From Shinella lacus (GTDB lineage: Bacteria > Pseudomonadota > Alphaproteobacteria > Rhizobiales > Rhizobiaceae): 64,000 bases of DNA. The notes under the pieces are model-generated. The model was given only the letters and a program-made list of their open reading frames with translations, was not told the DNA's origin and did no database searches. The stretch is from the NCBI RefSeq assembly GCF_010994755.1, contig NZ_WHSB02000001.1:917423-981422 (forward strand). Direction: 5' to 3'. This document shows positions 1 through 7,550 of this stretch, piece after piece (the first letter of the stretch is position 1; the number at the start of each line of letters is the position of its first letter). Position numbers and translations under genes: made by a program.

Positions 1-582
1 CTGTTCGGTATGCTCACGCGGCTCTTCACGCCGCACACCGGCCGCATCGCGATCGCCGGCCATGACATGGCCCGCGCGCCGCGCGCCGCCCTTGCCCGCA
101 TGGGCGTCGTGTTCCAGGCCTCCACGCTCGATCCGGACCTGACCGTCAGGCGCAACCTGCTCTACTTCGCAGCCTTGCACGGGCTCTTCGGACGGGAGGC
201 GGAGACGCGCGCCATGGCAGCGCTGGAGCGGCTCGGCATGGCGGAGCGGGCGGAGGAGAAGGCCGCAAGGCTGAACGGCGGGCACCGCCGGCGCATGGAA
301 ATCGCGCGTGCCCTCATCCACCGGCCCGACGTGCTGCTACTGGACGAGCCGACGGTGGGGCTGGATGCAGCCTCGCGCGCCGCCATCACGCAGCACGTGC
401 ACGATCTTGCTTCCGGAGGGCTGACGGTGCTGTGGGCGACCCATCTGGTGGACGAGGTGCGCCCGCAGGACCGGCTCGTCATCCTGCACCACGGCCGGGT
501 GCTGGCCGATGGCGAAGCCGGAGACATTGGCGGTACGGATTTGACCGGCCGATTTCTTGCGCTCACCGGAGATCGGCCATGA
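1..582 (+). CDS. ABC transporter ATP-binding protein, PQQ/alcohol-associated (PedB-like), 5' truncated by window edge
   Basis: The reading frame is open from base 1, and the first visible in-frame ATG is at 10. The Walker A loop should lie just before the window, so this is the C-terminal three quarters of the protein. Visible features are a Q-loop (VVFQAS), a signature-like segment that reads LNGGHRRRMEIARAL instead of the usual LSGGQ, a Walker B (VLLLDEPTVGLD) and an H-loop (WATHLVDEV). The stop overlaps the start of the following permease gene (ATGA), so the two form an exporter-type pair. Permease-ATPase pairs of this kind sit beside PQQ alcohol dehydrogenases in the ped cluster of Pseudomonas. 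The exported or imported substrate is not known. Confidence 0.85.
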   Translation: MFGMLTRLFTPHTGRIAIAGHDMARAPRAALARMGVVFQASTLDPDLTVRRNLLYFAALHGLFGREAETRAMAALERLGMAERAEEKAARLNGGHRRRMEIARALIHRPDVLLLDEPTVGLDAASRAAITQHVHDLASGGLTVLWATHLVDEVRPQDRLVILHHGRVLADGEAGDIGGTDLTGRFLALTGDRP

Positions 583-1421
583 CGGCGGGGGCATTTCCAA
601 GCGTGAACTCGGCACCCACCGTGTTCTTCAGATCGCACCCCTTCATTGCGCTGCGCGCGATCATCCACCGCGAGGCGCTGCGGTTTCTCGGCCAGCGCGG
701 GCGGTTGATTGCAGCGCTTGTGCGGCCGCTCGTCTGGCTCTTCGTCTTCGCCGCCGGTTTCCGGGCGGCGCTCGGTCTTTCGATCACCCCGCCCTACCAG
801 ACCTACATCACCTACGAGATCTACATCGTGCCCGGGCTGGTGGGCATGATCCTGCTGTTCAGCGGCATGCAATCCTCGTTGAGCCTCGTCTATGACCGGG
901 AGATGGGATCGATGCGGCTGTTGCTGACGGCGCCCTTGCCGCGCTGGTGGCTGCTGTTCTGCCGGCTTCTCGCCGGCAGCCTGATCGCCATGTTGCAGGC
1001 CTATGCCTTCCTGGCGATCGCCGCACTTTATGGCATCCGCTTTCCATTGCTCGGCTACCTGGCCGCAGCGCCAGCGATGGCCGCCAGCGCGATGATGCTG
1101 GGCGCGCTCGGGCTGCTCCTCTCCTCCTTCATCCGGCAGCTGGAAAACTTTGCCGGCGTGATGAACTTCGTCATCTTCCCGATGTTCTTCCTGTCCTCCG
1201 CGCTCTATCCGCTGTGGAAAATGGCCGAGGCCTCTCCGAGGCTGCGGGACCTGTGCGCGCTGAACCCCTTCACCCATGCCGTCGAACTCATCCGCTTCGC
1301 GCTCTATGCGAAGGGCAACCTGACAGCGCTGGCCGTCACGCTCGCCGCTTTCGCCGTCTTCGGGCTCGTCGCCGTCTGGGGCTACGATCCCGCCCGCGGG
1401 CTCACCGCGCGAAAGGCCTGA
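579..1421 (+). CDS. ABC-2 type permease, PedC-like
   Basis: A protein of about 280 residues with a hydrophilic N-terminus and about six hydrophobic segments typical of ABC-2 type membrane subunits. The first membrane helix follows a basic stretch around residue 45. The start at 579 overlaps the stop of the ATPase gene by four bases, implying translational coupling. A longer reading frame begins upstream but lies inside the ATPase gene. The family is associated with PQQ-dependent alcohol catabolism (PedC of the phenylethanol cluster in Pseudomonas putida), which matches the dehydrogenase and pqq genes downstream. The substrate is unknown. Confidence 0.85.
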   Translation: MTAGAFPSVNSAPTVFFRSHPFIALRAIIHREALRFLGQRGRLIAALVRPLVWLFVFAAGFRAALGLSITPPYQTYITYEIYIVPGLVGMILLFSGMQSSLSLVYDREMGSMRLLLTAPLPRWWLLFCRLLAGSLIAMLQAYAFLAIAALYGIRFPLLGYLAAAPAMAASAMMLGALGLLLSSFIRQLENFAGVMNFVIFPMFFLSSALYPLWKMAEASPRLRDLCALNPFTHAVELIRFALYAKGNLTALAVTLAAFAVFGLVAVWGYDPARGLTARKA

Positions 1422-1445
1422 CCAAGGCCGCAAAGGAGAATTGCC

Positions 1446-1991
1446 ATGCGCCTTGCCACCCTCGCCGCCGGCCTTCTGCTGATATCCGCCAACACCGCCC
1501 TGTCCCAGACGGAGACTGCCGGCGGCACGCTTAATCCCGAAGAGCTGACGCTCAACCGCGTCATGAAAGACGTGGCGGAAGGACGGACGAGCATGACCAT
1601 CTGCGCGACCGGCTACTACATCACCAAATCGGGCCGCCACGAAATGGCGCGCGAACTTTTCGAGCGGTGCGCCGCAGCCGGGTGGACGCACGCCATGACC
1701 TGGATGTCCCAGCTTGACGACAACGGCCTCGGCGGCCCGGAAGACCCCGATAAGGCGGCCGAGTGGGACCGCCGGGCCGCGGAGGCCGGCGATCCGATCG
1801 GCAAGCTGAACTACGGGCTCGACCTGATGCGGGGCCGCGGCGTGATGGAAAACCGCGCACTCGGCCGTCAGTATATCGACGAGGCGGCCCGCAGCGGCCT
1901 TCCCACCGCAAAGCGCCTGCGCGCCGCCGACTACGACCTCGATGTCGTGACGCCGGACGCCGACAACTGGAAATACGCCCCGGCCTTCTGA
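1446..1991 (+). CDS. Secreted Sel1-repeat protein
   Basis: A 181-residue protein that begins with a clear Sec signal peptide (a hydrophobic core ending near ANTALS, about residue 20). The mature part contains Sel1-like alpha-alpha repeats of about 36 residues, with recognisable A-A-G-D-x-x-G-x-L-N-Y-G and M-R-G-R-G-V segments. It follows the permease by 24 bases, with a good ribosome binding site (AAAGGAG), so it is probably the third gene of that operon. Its last 61 bases overlap the convergent ABC ATPase gene. It is presumably a periplasmic scaffold, and no enzymatic role is visible. Confidence 0.75.
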   Translation: MRLATLAAGLLLISANTALSQTETAGGTLNPEELTLNRVMKDVAEGRTSMTICATGYYITKSGRHEMARELFERCAAAGWTHAMTWMSQLDDNGLGGPEDPDKAAEWDRRAAEAGDPIGKLNYGLDLMRGRGVMENRALGRQYIDEAARSGLPTAKRLRAADYDLDVVTPDADNWKYAPAF

Positions 1992-2611
1992 TCCTCCTCG
2001 ACGATCCGCGCGGGACGTCCCTCAAGCCGGAGGATACGCCCGGCGAGCCGCTCCGCTTCCGCGCGGACATGGGTGACGAGCAGCGTCGCACAGGGCCGCT
2101 TCGCGATCAGGCGCTCGAAAAGGCCCATCATGTCGCCGGCAAGCGCCGGGTCCAGGCTGACAAAGGGCTCGTCCATCAGGAGAAGATCGGGCTTAGAGGC
2201 AAAGGCGCGCGCCAGCGACAGGCGCCGCTGCTGGCCGAGGGAAAGCATGCCGGGAAAACGTTCGCCGAGACCGCCGAGCTCCACGGCCTCAAGCCAATGC
2301 CGCGCCTCTTCAGGGGAGATGCGCGCGACGATGGTGAGGTTTTCGATCGCGGTCCGCCACGGCAAAAGCACCGGTTCCTGGAACACCATGGCAAGCCGCG
2401 CCGTGGCCTCCCGTCGCCCGCGAAAACCGCGGTCGAGGCCAGCGACGACGCGCAGCAGCGAGGTTTTTCCGACGCCGGAAGGCCCGGTCAAGGCCACAGT
2501 CTCGCCCGGCGCCAGCGAAAGCCTCATCGGGCCGAGCACACCGCCCGGCCCGCCGCGTTCAAGGTCGAGCGTGAGGACGGGCTCAACTGCCGGGGTGGTG
2601 GAAGACGCCAT
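1931..2611 (-). CDS. ABC transporter ATP-binding protein, nitrate/sulfonate/taurine type
   Basis: A 226-residue nucleotide-binding subunit with Walker A (GPSGVGKT), Q-loop (VFQEP), signature (LSLGQQRR) and Walker B (LLLMDEPFVSLD). It resembles the SsuB/TauB group. The gene overlaps the end of the upstream binding-protein gene by 29 bases, so they are co-transcribed. No TauC/SsuC-like permease gene lies next to it, which is odd for a complete importer. Its 3' end runs 61 bases into the convergent Sel1-repeat gene. Confidence 0.88.
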   Translation of the reverse strand: MASSTTPAVEPVLTLDLERGGPGGVLGPMRLSLAPGETVALTGPSGVGKTSLLRVVAGLDRGFRGRREATARLAMVFQEPVLLPWRTAIENLTIVARISPEEARHWLEAVELGGLGERFPGMLSLGQQRRLSLARAFASKPDLLLMDEPFVSLDPALAGDMMGLFERLIAKRPCATLLVTHVRAEAERLAGRILRLEGRPARIVEEDQKAGAYFQLSASGVTTSRS

Positions 2612-3557
2612 CGGGCAGCTCTTTCAGGTCGCCGACCAGATCGGCACCGCCAAGTTCGGTCATGAGGGCCAGCATGCGTGCGGCCGCCTTTTCATCCACC
2701 ACGCGCCTTTCTGGCGTGCCCGCGAGGAAACCCGCCTTCAGCGCTTCGAATTCCGCATCGGTCTCCGCCCGCATCATCGGCCGAATGCGCTCCCATGCCG
2801 CCGGATCGGCGGCAAGCTTGTCCTTCGCCTGGCGCGAAGCGGTGGCGATCGCTTCGCCCAGTCCGGGATGGCTCTTCAGGATGTCGCCCCGCACGACGTA
2901 GCCGATCAGCGGGGTCTCCGGATCGAGGCCGAGGGCTTTCGCGGCCTCGTCGACGCCGACCAGCGTGCGCATGCCCGCCGCCTGCATGCGTGCGCCAAAA
3001 TTCCAGAAGTTGAGGGCGCCCTGCACCTCGCCGTCGAGGGCGGCTTTGTAGATCAGCGGCGGCGCGCCGAAGACCTGCTCGGTCGTGCCGGAAAGATCAA
3101 AATGCTCCACCTTCTGCGCATAGGCGCGCAGGATCAGCCAGCTCTTGTCGATCGGGCTGCCGGCGACGCCGATCTTCTGGCCTTTCAGGTCGGCAAGGCT
3201 TTTTGCCGTGCTGTCCGCCGGCACCATCAGGCCGCCGACCGCACGCGAATAGGGAATGAACACGACGTCGCGGCCGGCGGCCCGCTCCCGCGCCACCCAA
3301 AGCCAGTCGGAGACAATGACGTCCACCTCGCCTCCGGCAAGCGCAATCTGGGCCGCGGGAGCGCCGGCAATGTCCATCACCTCCATCGTAAAGCCGTTCG
3401 CCGTGTCGAAACCGTAGTGACGGATCGTATCGACTTCCCAGTTCACGGTGCCCGAAAGCTGGAGCGCGGCGCGCACGACAGCCGGCTCGGCGAGCGCCGG
3501 CAGGCTGGACAGAACCGCGGCAAATGCTGCCGCGACGAACGATTTCAGGATTGTCAT
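2583..3557 (-). CDS. ABC transporter substrate-binding protein, SsuA/TauA-like, PQQ-locus associated
   Basis: A 324-residue periplasmic binding protein with a signal peptide ending at about residue 23 (LPALA). The fold is that of the NMT1/THI5-SsuA group: the first strand holds VVRAALQLSGTVNW and a typical GQKIGVAGSP hinge follows. It is transcribed divergently from the alcohol dehydrogenase and co-transcribed with the overlapping ATPase. Homologues accompany PQQ-dependent methanol or ethanol dehydrogenases in other proteobacteria. The ligand is unknown; capture of an alcohol, a cofactor or a lanthanide chelate are all conjecture. Confidence 0.85.
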   Translation of the reverse strand: MTILKSFVAAAFAAVLSSLPALAEPAVVRAALQLSGTVNWEVDTIRHYGFDTANGFTMEVMDIAGAPAAQIALAGGEVDVIVSDWLWVARERAAGRDVVFIPYSRAVGGLMVPADSTAKSLADLKGQKIGVAGSPIDKSWLILRAYAQKVEHFDLSGTTEQVFGAPPLIYKAALDGEVQGALNFWNFGARMQAAGMRTLVGVDEAAKALGLDPETPLIGYVVRGDILKSHPGLGEAIATASRQAKDKLAADPAAWERIRPMMRAETDAEFEALKAGFLAGTPERRVVDEKAAARMLALMTELGGADLVGDLKELPDGVFHHPGS

Positions 3558-3608
3558 GGGCTCTCCTCCCCTGCTCCTGCGATGCTATCCGCCGCGGGCA
3601 CAGCCCGA

Positions 3609-3665
3609 TATACGACCTATTGGGGGCCCCCAAGGACACCCGGGTCTCGGCATTACGACCAAGGT
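3609..3665. promoter_or_regulatory. Divergent promoter region with two TACGACC elements and a G/C palindrome
   Basis: The 191-base gap between the binding-protein gene and the dehydrogenase gene holds TACGACC at 3611-3617 and again at 3654-3660, 43 bases apart. On the minus strand these read GGTCGTA, matching the GGTCGCATTG elements upstream of the pseudoazurin and pqqA genes. Between them, at 3620-3633, lies the perfect 14-base palindrome TTGGGGGCCCCCAA. These are candidate binding sites for the LuxR-type response regulator of the locus. The role is inferred from recurrence only. Confidence 0.4.
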
Positions 3666-3748
3666 CCAATTCATCCGTTGCAAGAGTGAGCAGATGATCC
3701 ACGCCATGAAGCCCGCATCGATCTGCGGGCAGGGAGTGGGAGGATGCC

Positions 3749-5515
3749 ATGAGGAGTCTCGTTCTGGCCGCGGTTGCGGCCATTGCCTGTGCGGGTGCCG
3801 TGCAGGCCGGCGTAACGGAGGAGGATCTCGCAAAGGACGCCGAAACCGCCGCCGACGTGCTGACCAACGGCATGGGGCGCGGCCTGCAGCGCTTCTCGCC
3901 GATGGAGACGCTGAACACGAAGAACGTCAAGAACCTGCTGCCGGCCTGGGCGTTCTCGCTCGGCGGCGAAAAGCAGCGCGGCCAGGAAAGCCAGCCGATC
4001 ATCTATGACGGCATGATGTATATTACCGGCTCCTACAGCCGCCTCTATGCCATCGACATCAAGACCGGCAAGGAAGTCTGGCAGTACGATGCCCGCCTGC
4101 CGGAAGGCATCCTGCCCTGTTGCGACGTGGTCAATCGCGGCGCGGCGATCTTCGGCGACAACATCTTTTTCGGCACCCTCGATGCCCGCCTCGTGGCGCT
4201 CAATCGCAAGACGGGCGATGTCGTCTGGAACAAGAAGATCGCCGACTACAAGGAAGGCTACAGCTACACCGCCGCACCGCTGATCGTGAACGGCCTCGTC
4301 GTCACGGGCAATTCCGGCGGCGAATTCGGTGTCGTCGGCGAGGTGCAGGCGCGCAATGCCGAGACCGGCGAGCTTGTCTGGACCCGGCCCGTGATCGAAG
4401 GCCACATGGGCACCTTCAAGGGCAAGGAAAGCACGATGACCGGGACGCTCAACGCGACCTGGCCCGGCGACATGTGGAAGACGGGCGGCGGCGCGACCTG
4501 GCTCGGCGGCTCGTACGACGAAGACACGAAGACGCTCGTCTTCGGCGCGGGCAACCCCTCGCCCTGGAACAGCCACCTGCGCGGCGCCGGCAAGCCGGTG
4601 GACGGCAACAAGGGCGACAACCTCTATGCCGCCTCGCGCATCGGCATCGATCCGGAAAACGGCGAGATCAAGTGGCACTTCCAGACCACGCCGCGCGAAG
4701 GCTGGGATTTCGACGGCGTCAACGAGGTCGTGCCCTTCGTCGACAAGGACGGCAACAAGCGCTTTGCGACGGCCGATCGCAACGGTTTCTTCTACGTGCT
4801 GAACCGCGAGGACGGCAAGTTCGTCTCCGCCCATCCCTTCGTGAAGAACATCAGCTGGGCGAAGGGCATCGATGAGACGGGCCGCCCGATCTACAACGAG
4901 GACAACCGTCCGGGCGATGCCGCCGCCGCCGCCGATGGCGCCAAGGGCCAGCAGGTCTTCGCCGTACCGTCGTTCCTTGGCGGCAAGAACTGGATGCCGA
5001 TGGCCTACAGCCCGAAGACCGGCCTGTTCTACGTTCCCTCCAACGAATGGGGCATGGACATCTGGAACGAGCCGATCAGCTACAAGAAGGGTGCCGCCTA
5101 TCTCGGCGCTGGCTTCACGATCAAGCCGCTCTTCGAGGATCATATCGGCAGCCTGAAGGCGATCGACCCCAATACGGGCGAGATCAAGTGGGAATACAAG
5201 AACGGCGCTCCGCTCTGGGGCGGCGCGATGACCACCGCCGGCGGCCTCGTCTTCTTCGGAACGCCCGAAGGCGATTTCGTCGCCCTCAACAACGAGACCG
5301 GCGAGGAGCTCTGGAAGTTCCAGACCGGCTCCGGGATCGTCGGACAGCCGGTGACCTGGGAACAGGACGGCGAGCAATATGTCTCGGTGATTTCCGGCTG
5401 GGGCGGCGCGGTCCCCCTGTGGGGCGGTGAGGTGGCCAAGAAGGTCAACTATCTCAACCAGGGCGGCATGGTCTGGACCTTCCGCCTGCCAAAACAGCTC
5501 GCAGCGCTGGACTGA
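3749..5515 (+). CDS. exaF: PQQ-dependent alcohol dehydrogenase, lanthanide type (ExaF/PedH-like)
   Basis: A 588-residue periplasmic quinoprotein with a signal peptide (cleavage near residue 20) and repeated tryptophan-docking W motifs of the eight-bladed propeller. The vicinal disulfide pair is C124-C125 (PCCDV). The metal and PQQ ligands are visible as E192, N269 and the catalytic D320. Two residues after D320 is D322 (GWDFDG); this second aspartate marks lanthanide-dependent enzymes (XoxF, ExaF, PedH), whereas calcium enzymes carry a small residue there. There is no C-terminal cytochrome domain, so electrons must leave to a soluble carrier. No dedicated cytochrome c gene is adjacent, but a pseudoazurin lies 4 kb downstream. 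The substrate is probably ethanol or other primary alcohols, which sequence alone does not fix. The symbol reflects type, not proven orthology. Confidence 0.9.
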   Translation: MRSLVLAAVAAIACAGAVQAGVTEEDLAKDAETAADVLTNGMGRGLQRFSPMETLNTKNVKNLLPAWAFSLGGEKQRGQESQPIIYDGMMYITGSYSRLYAIDIKTGKEVWQYDARLPEGILPCCDVVNRGAAIFGDNIFFGTLDARLVALNRKTGDVVWNKKIADYKEGYSYTAAPLIVNGLVVTGNSGGEFGVVGEVQARNAETGELVWTRPVIEGHMGTFKGKESTMTGTLNATWPGDMWKTGGGATWLGGSYDEDTKTLVFGAGNPSPWNSHLRGAGKPVDGNKGDNLYAASRIGIDPENGEIKWHFQTTPREGWDFDGVNEVVPFVDKDGNKRFATADRNGFFYVLNREDGKFVSAHPFVKNISWAKGIDETGRPIYNEDNRPGDAAAAADGAKGQQVFAVPSFLGGKNWMPMAYSPKTGLFYVPSNEWGMDIWNEPISYKKGAAYLGAGFTIKPLFEDHIGSLKAIDPNTGEIKWEYKNGAPLWGGAMTTAGGLVFFGTPEGDFVALNNETGEELWKFQTGSGIVGQPVTWEQDGEQYVSVISGWGGAVPLWGGEVAKKVNYLNQGGMVWTFRLPKQLAALD

Positions 5516-5521
5516 GACGAC

Positions 5522-5545
5522 AAGCCGGGCGGAAACGCCCGGCTT
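5522..5545 (+). terminator. Stem-loop terminator after the alcohol dehydrogenase gene
   Basis: A perfect 10-base stem (AAGCCGGGCG pairing with CGCCCGGCTT) closes a GAAA tetraloop six bases after the dehydrogenase stop codon. The run of T is short. It would separate the highly expressed dehydrogenase transcript from the regulator genes downstream. Confidence 0.75.
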
Positions 5546-5593
5546 CCTGCTTTCTGCACGGGCCAACAAGGCCGATGAAGACGGACGAAATCA

Positions 5594-6316
5594 ATGCTAA
5601 GCTATCGCCAGCCCTTTCGGGAATTTCGCATGATGCCAGTCCCAGCCCCCGAGAAACCCGTGCGCACGCTGAAATCGGCGCTGATCGTCGACGATCACCC
5701 GCTGTTTTGCGATGCGCTGGCGATGACCTTGACCGGTCCGGTCGGCATTCCGGACGTCGAGGCCGTCGGTGCGCTTGAGGCGGCGCTTGCGAGGCTGGAG
5801 ACCGGCCCGCTGCCCGACGTGGTCGTGCTGGATCTCAACCTTCCCGACGTCAACGGGCTCGACGGGGTGGTGCGCCTGCGCCGCGCCCTGCCGGACACGC
5901 CGATCGTCGTCGTCTCCTCGCTCGACGAGATCCGCGTCGTGCGCGCGGCACTCAAGGCCGGCGTCAATGCCTTCGTGCCCAAACACGCCTCCCGCGAAGA
6001 ATTCCGCGAGGCGTTCGCCGTCATTGCACGCGGCGAAATCCATGCGAGCCGCATGGCGCTCGAAGCCTCGGCGCCGACGCCGTCGGAAGAGGCGGTGAAG
6101 CGGCTGGCATTGCTGACCCGCCAGCAGGCGCGCATCCTGCAACTCGTCTGCGCCGGGCGCATGAACAAGCACATCGCCTATGAGCTTTCCATCGCGGAAA
6201 CCACCGTGAAGGCTCATGTCACCGCCATCATGCGCAAGCTCGGCGTGCAGACGCGCATGCAGGCCGTGCTTTTCGCCCAGGAGGCAAGTTTCAACGTCAT
6301 GGCGACCGATATCTGA
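5594..6316 (+). CDS. LuxR-family (NarL-type) response regulator
   Basis: A 240-residue regulator with an N-terminal receiver domain (acidic pair in VDDHP, phospho-acceptor D80 in VVLDLNLPDVNG) and a C-terminal LuxR helix-turn-helix (MNKHIAYELSIAETTVKAHV). The start is uncertain: ATG codons at 5594, 5630 and 5633 are all possible, none with a strong ribosome binding site. The gene lies between the dehydrogenase and a FIST/hybrid-kinase pair, matching the arrangement of AgmR/ExaE/PedR-type regulators that control PQQ alcohol oxidation. It is the best candidate to bind the GGTCGyAwTG elements of this locus. Confidence 0.88.
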   Translation: MLSYRQPFREFRMMPVPAPEKPVRTLKSALIVDDHPLFCDALAMTLTGPVGIPDVEAVGALEAALARLETGPLPDVVVLDLNLPDVNGLDGVVRLRRALPDTPIVVVSSLDEIRVVRAALKAGVNAFVPKHASREEFREAFAVIARGEIHASRMALEASAPTPSEEAVKRLALLTRQQARILQLVCAGRMNKHIAYELSIAETTVKAHVTAIMRKLGVQTRMQAVLFAQEASFNVMATDI

Positions 6317-6398
6317 CAACGAACTGCGTGCTGGCGTCCGGTCATCATGGATGCTCTAAGCTTTAAGGCGGGGGAACCGGCGGAGGAGGCCATCACCC

Positions 6399-7550
6399 GT
6401 GGAGGAACAGTTCATCACGCGTGCGCTCGCATCGGCGCATGACGCCCATGCGGTCGAGAGACTGGCGTCAAGCCTCGGTCCCGGCCCGTTCTCGCTCGTC
6501 CTGTTGTTCGTCTCGCCGGAAGCCGACGTGCCCGGCATCGTCTCGGGCGCGGCAAAGGCCTGGCCGGATGCACGCATCGCCGGCTGTACCACCGCCGGAG
6601 AAATCTCCGGCGCCGGCTATGAGGACGGAAGCATCGTCGCCATCGGTTTCCGTGCACGCCATTTCGCGGCCGAAACGCTGCTCATTCCGGATCTGTCGCA
6701 GCTTGCGGCAAGCGAGCTTTCGGAGGCGCTGCTGCATGTGAGGCAATCGCTCGCCCGCGATCACGGGCACCTGCCCGAAGAGTTCGCGCTGCTGTTCGTC
6801 GATGGGTTGTCGGCGCGCGAGGACGAACTTGCCTCGGTGCTTGCCGCCGGCACGGGCGCAATGCCGCTCATCGGCGGATCGGCCGGCGACGGCACGAATT
6901 TCCGCGAAACCCTCGTCTTCGACGGCAGGCAGCTTCTGGCAAATGCCGCGGTGATTTCCGTCATGCGCGGCGCCTGTCCGCTGCGGGCCTTCAAAATGGA
7001 CCATATCAGGCCGACGGAGCGGCGCATGGTCGTAACCGAAGCCGACCCTGCCGCCCGCATCGTGCGAAAGATCAACGCCGAACCCGCCGTGCAGGAATAT
7101 GCCCGTCTCATCGGCATGCAGCCGGAAAGCGTCGATACCCTCACCTTCGCGATCCATCCGCTTACCGTGCGCATGGGCGAGCGCCACCACGTGCGTGCTA
7201 TCCAACGCGTTCTGCCGTCCGGCGAACTCCTGTTCTTTTCGGCGATCGACGAGGGAATGGTTCTCACCATCGCCGAACCGCACGATCTCGTGGACCACCT
7301 GGCGGGCGAATTGCAGGCCCTGAAACAGCCGGGAAACCCCGTCGCCGTGCTTGCTTTCGACTGCATCCTGCGGCGCGTCGAGGCGCAGGAAAAACAGATG
7401 ACCGGCCGCGTTTCCGAGCTTCTGCGGCATCATGGCGTCATCGGCTTTTCCACCTATGGCGAGCAGATCGGCCCGATGCACATCAACCATACCATGACCG
7501 GTTTTGCCTTCTACCCGCCCGGCACGATCCTTTCGGGAAGCGATCCATGA
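6399..7550 (+). CDS. FIST domain-containing sensory protein
   Basis: A 383-residue cytoplasmic protein made of FIST N- and FIST C-terminal domains, with conserved pieces such as AGCTTAGEISG near residue 65 and a GGSAGDG loop near residue 155. FIST domains are thought to bind small ligands and usually partner with signalling proteins. The GTG start at 6399 follows a GGAGGAGG-like stretch. The stop overlaps the start of the hybrid kinase gene (ATGA), so the FIST protein is likely the ligand-sensing partner of that kinase. It has no transmembrane segments. Confidence 0.85.
   Translation: MEEQFITRALASAHDAHAVERLASSLGPGPFSLVLLFVSPEADVPGIVSGAAKAWPDARIAGCTTAGEISGAGYEDGSIVAIGFRARHFAAETLLIPDLSQLAASELSEALLHVRQSLARDHGHLPEEFALLFVDGLSAREDELASVLAAGTGAMPLIGGSAGDGTNFRETLVFDGRQLLANAAVISVMRGACPLRAFKMDHIRPTERRMVVTEADPAARIVRKINAEPAVQEYARLIGMQPESVDTLTFAIHPLTVRMGERHHVRAIQRVLPSGELLFFSAIDEGMVLTIAEPHDLVDHLAGELQALKQPGNPVAVLAFDCILRRVEAQEKQMTGRVSELLRHHGVIGFSTYGEQIGPMHINHTMTGFAFYPPGTILSGSDP

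Noticed and set aside
162..1691. Minus-strand open frame of 509 codons opposite the ABC exporter genes
   Set aside because: It is antisense to well-supported ABC ATPase and permease genes, has no recognisable domain and a composition typical of the reverse of GC-rich coding DNA.
2073..3689. Plus-strand open frame of 538 codons opposite the binding protein and ATPase
   Set aside because: It runs antisense to two recognised ABC transporter genes and has no motif.
3671..5569. Minus-strand open frame of 632 codons opposite the alcohol dehydrogenase
   Set aside because: It is the exact reverse of a clear quinoprotein gene; no family pattern or start signal.
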